Below, one piece after another: positions 11,491-21,744 of a stretch of DNA of 64,000 bases. The notes beneath the pieces were generated by a model, which was not told the DNA's origin, made no database searches, and worked only from the letters and a program-made list of their open reading frames with translations. This DNA comes from Loxodes magnus (lineage: Eukaryota; Ciliophora; Karyorelictea; Loxodida; Loxodidae), in the NCBI GenBank assembly GCA_946699065.1, contig CAMPDV010002077.1, forward strand, positions 1-64,000, written 5' to 3'. Both the position numbers and the translations under genes were made by a program. Position 1 is the stretch's first letter, and each line of letters opens with the position of its first letter.

Positions 11491-14400
11491 AAATATCATT
11501 AATCTTTCCAAAATACATTTATGAACATTTTTCGTCTTTACACTTTTCTTTATTTTCGACTTCTCATTTTTACTCTTTGAATATTCTTTTTATTAATTTC
11601 TAAATTTTTAAATATCTTTATTCTTTCCAAAATACATTTATGAACATTTTTCGTCTTTACACTTTTCTTTATTTTCGACTTCTCATTTTTACTCTTTGAA
11701 TATTCTTTTAATTAACTTCGAAATTTTTAAATATCTTTATTCTTACTAAAATACATTTATGAACATTTTTCGTCTTTACACTTTTCTTTATTTTCGACTT
11801 CTCATTTTTACTCTTTGAATATTCTTTTTATTAATTTCGAAATTTTTAAATATCTTTATTCTTTCTAAAAGACATTTATGAACATTTTTCGTCCTTACAC
11901 TTTTCTTTATTTTCGACTTCTCATTTTTACTCTTTGAATATTCTTTTGATTAATTTCGAAATTTTTAAATATCTTTATTCTTACTAAAATACATTTATGA
12001 ACATTTTTCGTCTTTACTCTTTTCTTTATTCGAGACTTCTCATTTTTACTATTTGAATATTCTTTTTATTAATTTCTAAATTTTTAAATATCTTTATTCT
12101 TTCCAAAATACATTTATGAACATTTTTCGTCTTTACACTTTTCTTTATTTTCGACTTCTCATTTTTACTCTTTGAATATTCTTTTGATTAATTTCGAAAT
12201 TTTTAAATATCTTTATTCTTACTAAAATACATTTATGAACATTTTTCGTCTTTACACTTTTCTTTATTTTCGACTTCTCATTTTTACTCTTTGAATATTC
12301 TTTTAATTAACTTCGAAATTTTTAAATATCTTTATTCTTTCTAAAAGACATTTATGAACATTTTTCGTCTTTACACTTTTCTTTATTTTCGACTTCTCAT
12401 TTTTACTCTTTGAATATTCTTTTGATTAATTTCGAAATTTTTAAATATCTTTATTCTTACTAAAATACATTTATGAACATTTTTCGTCTTTACACTTTTC
12501 TTTATTTTCGACTTCTCATTTTTACTCTTTGAATATTCTTTTGATTAACTTCGAAATTTTTAAATATCTTTATTTTTACTAAAATACATTTATGAACATT
12601 TTTCGTCTTTACACTTTTCTTTATTTTCGACTTCTCATTTTTACTCTTTGAATATTCTTTTGATTAATTTCTAAATTTTTAAATATCATTAATCTTTCCA
12701 AAATACATTTATGAACATTTTTCGTCTTTACACTTTTCTTTATTTTCGACTTCTCATTTTTACTCTTTGAATATTCTTTTAATTAACTTCGAAATTTTTA
12801 AATATCTTTATTCTTACTAAAATACATTTATGAACATTTTTCGTCTTTACACTTTTCTTTATTTTCGACTTCTCATTTTTACTCTTTGAATATTCTTTTT
12901 ATTAATTTCTAAATTTTTAAATATCTTTATTCTTTCCAAAATACATTTATGAACATTTTTCGTCCTTACACTTTTCTTTATTTTCGACTTCTCATTTTTA
13001 CTCTTTGAATATTCTTTTGATTAATATTAAATTTTTAAATATCTTTATTTTTACTAAAATACATTTATGAACATTTTTCGTCTTTACACTTTTATTTATT
13101 TTCGACTTCTCATTTTTACTATTTGAATATTCTTTTGATTAATTTCTAAATTTTTAAATATCTTTATTCTCTCTAAAATACATTTATGAACATTTTTCGT
13201 CTTTACACTTTTCTTTATTTTCGACTTCTCATTTTTACTCTTTGAATATTCTTTTAATTAACTTCGAAATTTTTAAATATCTTTATTCTTTCTAAAATAC
13301 ATTTATGAACATTTTTCGTCTTTACACTTTTCTTTATTTTCGACTTCTCATTTTTACTCTTTGAATATTCTTTTAATTAACTTCGAAATTTTTAAATATC
13401 TTTATTCTTACTAAAATACATTTATGAACATTTTTCGTCTTTACACTTTTCTTATTTCGACTTCTCATTTTTACTCTTTGAATATTCTTTTGATTAATTT
13501 CTAAATTTTTAAATATCTTTATTCTTACTAAAATACATTTATGAACATTTTTCGTCTTTACACTTTTCTTTATTTTCGACTTCTCATTTTTACTCTTTGG
13601 ATATTCTTTTGATTAATTTCTAAATTTTTAAATATCTTTATTCTTAATAAAATACATTTATGAACATTTTTCGTCTTTACACTTTTCTTTATTCGAGACT
13701 TCTCATTTTTACTCTTTGAATATTCTTTTGATTAATTTCTAAATTTTTAAATATCTTTATTCTCTCTAAAATACATTTATGAACATTTTTCGTCTTTACT
13801 CTTTTCTTTATTTTCGACTTCTCATTTTTACTCTTTGAATATTCTTTTAATTAATTTCTAAATTTATAAATATCTTTATTCTCTCTAAAATACATTTATG
13901 AACATTTTTCGTCTTTACACTTTTCTTTATTTTCGACTTCTCATTTTTACTCTTTGAATATTCTTTTAATTAACTTCGAAATTTTTAAATATCTTTATTC
14001 TTACTAAAATACATTTATGAACATTTTTCGTCTTTACACTTTTCTTTATTTTCGACTTCTCATTTTTACTCTTTGAATATTCTTTTGATTAATATTAAAT
14101 TTTTAAATATCTTTATTCTTTCTAAAAGACATTTATGAACATTTTTCGTCCTTACACTTTTCTTTATTTTCGACTTCTCATTTTTACTCTTTGAATATTC
14201 TTTTAATTAATTTCGAAATTTTTAAATATCTTTATTCTCTCTAAAATACATTTATGAACATTTTTCGTCTTTACACTTTTCTTTATTTTCGACTTCTCAT
14301 TTTTACTCTTTGGATATTCTTTTGATTAATTTCTAAATTTTTGAATATCTTTATCCTTACTAAAATACATTTATGAACATTTTTCGTCTTTACACTTTTC

Positions 14401-14900
14401 TTTATTTTCGACTTCTCATTTTTACTCTTTGAATATTCTTTTTATTAATTTCTAAATTTTTAAATATCTTTATTCTCTCTAAAATACATTTATGAACATT
14501 TTTCGTCTTTACACTTTTCTTTATTTTCGACTTCTCATTTTTACTCTTTGAATATTCTTTTGATTAACTTCGAAATTTTTAAATATCTTTATTTTTACTA
14601 AAATACATTTATGAACATTTTTCGTCTTTACACTTTTCTTTATTTTCGACTTCTCATTTTTACTCTTTGAATATTCTTTTGATTAATTTCGAAATTTTTA
14701 AATATCTTTATTCTTACTAAAATACATTTATGAACATTTTTCGTCTTTACACTTTTCTTTATTTTCGACTTCTCATTTTTACTCTTTGGATATTCTTTTG
14801 ATTAATTTCTAAATTTTTAAATATCTTTATTCTTAATAAAATACATTTATGAACATTTTTCGTCTTTACACTTTTCTTTATTCGAGACTTCTCATTTTTA
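11491..14900 (+). repeat. Recurrent 10-monomer spacing in domain B
   Basis: Two unrelated rare markers each recur at the same distance. AAATATCATT is at 11491 and 12681 (1,190 bp). A CTTTGGA + CTTAATA monomer followed by TTCGAGACT is at ~13692 and 14881 (1,189 bp). This suggests an eroded 10-monomer higher-order unit. Monomer order between the markers is only partly kept, so I regard the unit as degenerate. Confidence 0.5.
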
Positions 14901-16040
14901 CTCTTTGAATATTCTTTTGATTAATTTCTAAATTTTTAAATATCTTTATTCTTACTAAAATACATTTATGAACATTTTTCGTCTTTACTCTTTTCTTTAT
15001 TCGAGACTTCTCATTTTTACTATTTGAATATTCTTTTGATTAATTTCGAAATTTTTAAATATTTTTATTTTTACTAAAATACATTTATGAACATTTTTCG
15101 TCTTTACACTTTTCTTTATTTTCGACTTCTCATTTTTACTCTTTGAATATTCTTTTAATTAACTTCGAAATTTTTAAATATCTTTATTCTTACTAAAATA
15201 CATTTATGAACATTTTTCGTCTTTACTCTTTTCTTTATTCGAGACTTCTCATTTTTACTATTTGAATATTCTTTTGATTAATTTCGAAATTTTTAAATAT
15301 CTTTATTCTTACTAAAATACATTTATGAACATTGTTCGTCTTTACACTTTTCTTTATTTTCGACTTCTCATTTTTACTCTTTGAATATTCTTTTGATTAA
15401 TTTCTAAATTTTTAAATATCTTTATTCTTACTAAAATACATTTATGAACATTTTTCGTCTTTACACTTTTCTTTATTTTCGACTTCTCATTTTTACTCTT
15501 TGAATATTCTTTTGATTAATTTCGAAATTTTTAAATATCTTTATTCTTTCCAAAATACATTTATGAACATTTTTCGTCTTTACACTTTTATTTATTTTCG
15601 ACTTCTCATTTTTACTCTTTGAATATTCTTTTGATTAATTTCTAAATTTTTAAATATCTTTATTCTTACTAAAATACATTTATGAACATTTTTCGTCTTT
15701 ACACTTTTCTTTATTCGAGACTTCTCATTTTTACTCTTTGAATATTCTTTTGATTAATTTCTAAATTTTTAAATATCTTTATTCTTTCCAAAATACATTT
15801 ATGAACATTTTTCGTCTTTACACTTTTCTTTATTCGAGACTTCTCATTTTTACTATTTGAATATTCTTTTTATTAATTTCGAAATTTTTAAATATCTTTA
15901 TTCTTACTAAAATACATTTATGAACATTTTTCGTCTTTACTCTTTTCTTTATTCGAGACTTCTCATTTTTACTATTTGAATATTCTTTTGATTAATTTCG
16001 AAATTTTTAAATATCTTTATTCTTTCCAAAATACATTTAT

Positions 16041-16050
16041 GATTAATTTC
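16041..16050 (+). repeat. GATTAATTTCG insertion-type tail variant
   Basis: After ACATTTAT the normal GAACATTTTTCGTC is replaced by GATTAATTTCGTC. GATTAATTTCG is the sequence normally found at monomer positions 50-60. The same tail occurs at 21144, 22689, 30080 and 33412, each time after a TTCTGAA centre. Here the centre is TTCGAAA with CTTTCCA, so two backgrounds carry it. Confidence 0.75.
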
Positions 16051-16125
16051 GTCTTTACACTTTTCTTTATTTTCGACTTCTCATTTTTACTCTTTGAATA
16101 TTCTTTTGATTAATTTCTAAATTTT

Positions 16126-16836
16126 TAAGAATCTTTAATCTCTAAAATACATTTATGAACATTTTTCGTCTTTACACTTTTCTTTATTTTCGACTTCTCA
16201 TTTTTACTCTTTGAATATTCTTTTAATTAACTTCGAAATTTTTAAATATCTTTATTCTTTCTAAAATACATTTATGAACATTGTTCGTCTTAATACTTTT
16301 CTTTATTTTCGACTTCTCATTTTTACTCTTTGAATATTCTTTTGATTAATTTCGAAATTTTTAAATATCTTTATTCTTACTAAAATACATTTATGAACAT
16401 TTTTCGTCTTTACACTTTTCTTTATTCGAGACTTCTCATTTTTACTCTTTGAATATTCTTTTGATTAATTTCTAAATTTTTAAGAATCTTTAATCTCTAA
16501 AATACATTTATGAACATTTTTCGTCTTTACACTTTTCTTTATTTTCGACTTCTCATTTTTACTCTTTGAATATTCTTTTGATTAATTTCGAAATTTTTAA
16601 ATATCTTTATTCTTTCTAAAATACATTTATGAACATTGTTCGTCTTAATACTTTTCTTTATTTTCGACTTCTCATTTTTACTCTTTGAATATTCTTTTGA
16701 TTAATTTCGAAATTTTTAAATATCTTTATTCTTACTAAAATACATTTATGAACATTTTTCGTCTTTACACTTTTCTTTATTCGAGACTTCTCATTTTTAC
16801 TCTTTGAATATTCTTTTAATTAATTTCGAAATTTTT
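16126..16836 (+). repeat. Trimer duplication (355 bp)
   Basis: The unusual string TAAGAATCTTTAATCTC, 2 bp shorter than normal, occurs at 16126 and 16481, 355 bp apart (3 x 119 - 2). Between and after them the order is similar: a plain monomer, a CTTTCTA monomer with GTTCGTCTTAATAC, and a CTTACTA monomer followed by TTCGAGACT. One difference (AACTTCGAAA against AATTTCGAAA) separates the copies. Confidence 0.7.
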
Positions 16837-17455
16837 AAATATCTTTATTCTTTCTAAAAGACATTTATGAACATTTTTCGTCTTTACACTTTTCTTTATT
16901 TTCGACTTCTCATTTTTACTCTTTGAATATTCTTTTGATTAATTTCGAAATTTTTAAATATCTTTATTCTTACTAAAATACATTTATGAACATTTTTCGT
17001 CTTTACACTTTTCTTTATTCGAGACTTCTCATTTTTACTATTTGAATATTCTTTTGATTAATTTCTAAATTTTTAAATATCTTTATTCTTACTAAAATAC
17101 ATTTATGAACATTTTTCGTCTTTACACTTTTCTTTATTCGAGACTTCTCATTTTTACTCTTTGAATATTCTTTTGATTAATTTCGAAATTTTTAAATATC
17201 TTTATTCTTACTAAAATACATTTATGAACATTTTTCGTCTTTACACTTTTCTTTATTCGAGACTTCTCATTTTTACTCTTTGAATATTCTTTTGATTAAT
17301 TTCTAAATTTTTAAATATCTTTATTCTTTCTAAAATACATTTATGAACATTTTTCGTCTTTACACTTTTCTTTATTTTCGACTTCTCATTTTTACTCTTT
17401 GAATATTCTTTTGATTAATTTCTAAATTTTTAAATATCTTTATTCTTTCTGAAAA

Positions 17456-18108
17456 ACATTTATGAACATTTTTCGTCTTTACACTTTTATTTATTTTCGA
17501 CTTCTCATTTTTACTCTTTGAATATTCTTTTAATTAACTTCGAAATTTTTAAATATCTTTATTCTCTCTAAAATACTTTTATGAACATTTTTCTCTTTAC
17601 ACTTTTATTTATTTTCGACTTCTCATTTTTACTCTTTGAATATTCTTTTGATTAATTTCGAAATTTTTAAATATCTTTATTCTTACTAAAATGCATTTAT
17701 GAACATTTTTCGTCTTTACACTTTTCTTTATTTTCGACTTCTCATTTTCACTATTTTAAGATTCTTATGATTAATTTCGAAATTTTTAAATATCTTTATT
17801 CTTTCTAAAATACATTTATGAACATTTTTCGTCTTTACACTTTTCTTTTTTTTCGACTTCTCATTTTACTCTTTGAATATTCTTTTGATTAATTTCTAAA
17901 TTTTTAAATATCTTTATTCTTACTAAAATACATTTATGAACATTTTTCGTCTTTACACTTTTCTTTATTTTCGACTTCTCATTTTTACTCTTTGGATATT
18001 CTTTTGATTAATTTCGAAATTTTTAAATATCTTTATTCTTTCCAAAATACATTTATGAACATTTTTCATCTTTACACTTTTCTTTATTTTCGACTTCTCA
18101 TTTTTACT
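17456..18108 (+). repeat. Block copy 1 (653 bp, matches 18,405-19,057)
   Basis: Offset 949 bp (8 monomers less 3 bp of indels). The marker AAATACTTTT is at 17571 and 18520. The match begins after CTTTCTGAAAAACAT against CTTACTAAAATACAT and ends at ACTATTT against ACTCTTT. I see no internal difference by eye. Confidence 0.85.
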
Positions 18109-18437
18109 ATTTGAATATTCTTTTGATTAATTTCTAAATTTTTAAATATCTTTATTCTTACTAAAATACATTATGAACATTTTTCGTCTTTACACTTTTA
18201 TTTATTTTCGACTTCTCATTTTTACTCTTTGAATATTCTTTTAATTAACTTCGAAATTTTTAAATATCTTTATTCTCTCTAAAATACATTTATGAACATT
18301 TTTCGTCTTTACACTTTTCTTTATTTTCGACTTCTCATTTTTACTCTTTGAATATTCTTTTAATTAACTTCGAAATTTTTAAATATCTTTATTCTTACTA
18401 AAATACATTTATGAACATTTTTCGTCTTTACACTTTT
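18069..18437 (+). repeat. 369-bp tract identical to 4,634-5,002
   Basis: It carries the same ACATTATGAAC 1-bp deletion (~18169), ACTATTTGAA marker and following two AACTTCGAAA monomers as the domain A copy 13.4 kb upstream. It sits exactly between block copy 1 and block copy 2 of domain C, which suggests domain A sequence was joined in when the blocks were duplicated. Confidence 0.85.
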
Positions 18438-19582
18438 ATTTATTTTCGACTTCTCATTTTTACTCTTTGAATATTCTTTTAATTAACTTCGAAATTTTTA
18501 AATATCTTTATTCTCTCTAAAATACTTTTATGAACATTTTTCTCTTTACACTTTTATTTATTTTCGACTTCTCATTTTTACTCTTTGAATATTCTTTTGA
18601 TTAATTTCGAAATTTTTAAATATCTTTATTCTTACTAAAATGCATTTATGAACATTTTTCGTCTTTACACTTTTCTTTATTTTCGACTTCTCATTTTCAC
18701 TATTTTAAGATTCTTATGATTAATTTCGAAATTTTTAAATATCTTTATTCTTTCTAAAATACATTTATGAACATTTTTCGTCTTTACACTTTTCTTTTTT
18801 TTCGACTTCTCATTTTACTCTTTGAATATTCTTTTGATTAATTTCTAAATTTTTAAATATCTTTATTCTTACTAAAATACATTTATGAACATTTTTCGTC
18901 TTTACACTTTTCTTTATTTTCGACTTCTCATTTTTACTCTTTGGATATTCTTTTGATTAATTTCGAAATTTTTAAATATCTTTATTCTTTCCAAAATACA
19001 TTTATGAACATTTTTCATCTTTACACTTTTCTTTATTTTCGACTTCTCATTTTTACTCTTTGGATATTCTTTTGATTAATTTCGAAATTTTTAAATATCT
19101 TTAATCTTTCCAAAATACATTTATGAACATTGTTCGTCTTAATACTTTTCTTTATTTTCGACTTCTCATTTTACTCTTTGAATATTCTTTTGATTAATTT
19201 CGAAATTTTTAAATATCTTTATTCTTACTAAAATACATTTATGAACATTTTTCGTCTTTACACTTTTCTTTATTTTCGACTTCTCATTTTTACTCTTTGG
19301 ATATTCTTTTGATTAATTTCGAAATTTTTAAATATCTTTATTCTTTCTAAAATACATTTATGAACATTGCTCGTCTTTACATTTTACTTTATTTTCGACT
19401 TCTCATTTTTACTCTTTGGATATTCTTTTGATTAATTTCGAAATTTTTAAATATCTTTATTCTTTCTAAAATACATTTATGAACATTTTTCGTCTTTACA
19501 CTTTTCTTTATTTTCGACTTCTCATTTTTACTCTTTGAATATTCTTTTGATTAATTTCGAAATTTTTAAATATCTTTATTCT
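18250..19582 (+). repeat. Copy 1 of 1,306-bp tandem duplication (11 monomers)
   Basis: Compared with 19,556-20,888, every marker agrees: ATACTTTTATG, AAATGCATT, TTTTAAGATTC, CATTTTACTC, TTTTTCATC, TCTTTAATCTTTCC, GTTCGTCTTAATAC and GCTCGTCTTTACATTTTAC. The first mismatch on the left is C/T in AACTTCG/AATTTCG (18249/19555). On the right it is C/T in CTCTCTA/CTTAATA (19583/20889). The 1,333-bp match exceeds the 1,306-bp offset, so the copies are directly tandem. Very recent unequal exchange is likely; an assembly duplication is the alternative. Confidence 0.88.
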
Positions 19583-20888
19583 CTCTAAAATACATTTATG
19601 AACATTTTTCGTCTTTACACTTTTCTTTATTTTCGACTTCTCATTTTTACTCTTTGAATATTCTTTTAATTAACTTCGAAATTTTTAAATATCTTTATTC
19701 TTACTAAAATACATTTATGAACATTTTTCGTCTTTACACTTTTATTTATTTTCGACTTCTCATTTTTACTCTTTGAATATTCTTTTAATTAACTTCGAAA
19801 TTTTTAAATATCTTTATTCTCTCTAAAATACTTTTATGAACATTTTTCTCTTTACACTTTTATTTATTTTCGACTTCTCATTTTTACTCTTTGAATATTC
19901 TTTTGATTAATTTCGAAATTTTTAAATATCTTTATTCTTACTAAAATGCATTTATGAACATTTTTCGTCTTTACACTTTTCTTTATTTTCGACTTCTCAT
20001 TTTCACTATTTTAAGATTCTTATGATTAATTTCGAAATTTTTAAATATCTTTATTCTTTCTAAAATACATTTATGAACATTTTTCGTCTTTACACTTTTC
20101 TTTTTTTTCGACTTCTCATTTTACTCTTTGAATATTCTTTTGATTAATTTCTAAATTTTTAAATATCTTTATTCTTACTAAAATACATTTATGAACATTT
20201 TTCGTCTTTACACTTTTCTTTATTTTCGACTTCTCATTTTTACTCTTTGGATATTCTTTTGATTAATTTCGAAATTTTTAAATATCTTTATTCTTTCCAA
20301 AATACATTTATGAACATTTTTCATCTTTACACTTTTCTTTATTTTCGACTTCTCATTTTTACTCTTTGGATATTCTTTTGATTAATTTCGAAATTTTTAA
20401 ATATCTTTAATCTTTCCAAAATACATTTATGAACATTGTTCGTCTTAATACTTTTCTTTATTTTCGACTTCTCATTTTACTCTTTGAATATTCTTTTGAT
20501 TAATTTCGAAATTTTTAAATATCTTTATTCTTACTAAAATACATTTATGAACATTTTTCGTCTTTACACTTTTCTTTATTTTCGACTTCTCATTTTTACT
20601 CTTTGGATATTCTTTTGATTAATTTCGAAATTTTTAAATATCTTTATTCTTTCTAAAATACATTTATGAACATTGCTCGTCTTTACATTTTACTTTATTT
20701 TCGACTTCTCATTTTTACTCTTTGGATATTCTTTTGATTAATTTCGAAATTTTTAAATATCTTTATTCTTTCTAAAATACATTTATGAACATTTTTCGTC
20801 TTTACACTTTTCTTTATTTTCGACTTCTCATTTTTACTCTTTGAATATTCTTTTGATTAATTTCGAAATTTTTAAATATCTTTATTCT
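19556..20888 (+). repeat. Copy 2 of 1,306-bp tandem duplication
   Basis: Second copy of 18,250-19,582, identical at all markers I checked. It ends in a monomer with CTTAATA and ACATTTATCAAC, which itself starts the next duplicated block. Confidence 0.88.
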
Positions 20889-21744
20889 TAATAAAATACA
20901 TTTATCAACATTTTTCGTCTTTACACTTTTCTTTATTTTCGACTTCTCATTTTTACTCTTTGAATATTCTTTTGATTAATTTCTAAATTTTTAAATATCT
21001 TTATTATTAATAAAATACATTTATGAACATTTTTCGTCTTTACACTTTTCTTTATTTTCGACTTCTCATTTTTACTCTTTGAATATTCTTTTGATTAATT
21101 TCTGAATTTTTAAATATCTTTATTCTTTCTAAAATACATTTATGATTAATTTCGTCTTTACACTTTTCTTTATTTTCGACTTCTCATTTTTACTCTTTGA
21201 ATATTCTTTTGATTAATTTCTAAATTTTTAAATATCTTTATTCTTTCTAAAATACATTTATGAACATTTTTCGTCTTTACTCTTTTCTTTATTTTCGACT
21301 TCTCATTTTTACTCTTTGGATATTCTTTTGATTAATTTCTAAATTTTTAAATATCTTTATTCTTTCTAAAATACATTTATGAACATTTTTCGTCTTTACA
21401 TTTTACTTTATTTTCGACTTCTCATTTTTACTCTTTGAATATTCTTTTGATTAATTTCGAAATTTTTAAATATCTTTATTTTTTCCAAAATACATTTATG
21501 AACATTGTTCGTCTTAATACTTTTCTTTATTTTCGACTTCTCATTTTACTCTTTGAATATTCTTTTGATTAATTTCGAAATTTTTAAATATCTTTATTCT
21601 TTCTAAAATACAATTTATGAACATTGTTCGTCTTAATACTTTTCTTTATTTTCGACTTCTCATTTTTACTCTTCGAATATTCTTTTGATTAATTTCGAAA
21701 TTTTTAAATATCTTTATTCTTTCCAAAATACATTTATGAACATT
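20866..21744 (+). repeat. Copy 1 of 879-bp block, 1,545-bp spacing
   Basis: Its marker order is ACATTTATCAAC (20901), TTATTATTAATAAAA, TTCTGAA with ATGATTAATTTCG, CGTCTTTACTC, CTTTGGA, TTTTTTCC, CATTTTACTC, ACAATTTATG and CTTCGAA. The same order is at 22,411-23,289, with ACATTTATCAAC at 22446-22450. Offset 1,545 is 13 monomers less 2 bp. The boundaries are G/T at 20865/22410 and T/G at 21745/23290. Confidence 0.85.

Larger units (their letters stand above)
12020..17270 (+). repeat. Cluster of TTCGAG-variant monomers
   Basis: Monomers in which positions 11-20 read ATTCGAGACT instead of ATTTTCGACT. The length is unchanged, and the following GACTTCTCAT box is intact. They start near 12028, 13692, 14881, 15000, 15238, 15714, 15833, 15952, 16426, 16784, 17018, 17137 and 17257. 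None is seen outside this ~5.2-kb interval. The coordinated change of several bases suggests one founder that spread locally. Confidence 0.8.
11021..17455 (+). repeat. Domain B: form I array with TTCGAGACT monomers
   Basis: About 54 monomers of the domain A stock, with extra variants seen only or mainly here. TTTATTCGAGACT replaces TTTATTTTCGACT in about 13 monomers. CGTCCTTACAC occurs at 11890, 12963 and ~14150. GATTAATATTAAATTT occurs at ~13018 and ~14087. AAATATCATTAATC is at 11491 and 12681, exactly 1,190 bp apart. Form II tails are rare (11172, ~16285, ~16640). Indels are more frequent than in domain A, for example -2 in CTTATTTCGAC at 13451. Confidence 0.8.
17456..20888 (+). repeat. Domain C: nested block duplications
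   Basis: About 29 monomers built from one ~650-bp block present three times. Its hallmark is a distorted monomer reading TTCACTATTTTAAGATTC with CTTATGATT (~17750, ~18699, ~20005). It is preceded by a monomer with ATACTTTTATG, a 1-bp-deleted tail (TTTTTCTCTTTAC), and an AAATGCATTT monomer. None of these markers occurs elsewhere in the window. The last AACTTCGAAA monomers of the left half are here. The first form III tail (GCTCGTCTTTACATTTTAC, 19370) also appears here, so the block bridges the two halves of the array. Confidence 0.85.

Noticed and set aside
12020..17270. TTCGAGACT as part of a tRNA TTCGA loop
   Set aside because: No stem sequences or other tRNA boxes flank it. It is a variant of the normal TTTTCGACT within the monomer.
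18250..20888. Assembly artefact as the preferred explanation of identical copies
   Set aside because: It cannot be excluded without reads. But several independent pairs with different unit sizes and varied degrees of divergence fit normal satellite evolution, so I kept them as real with a caution.
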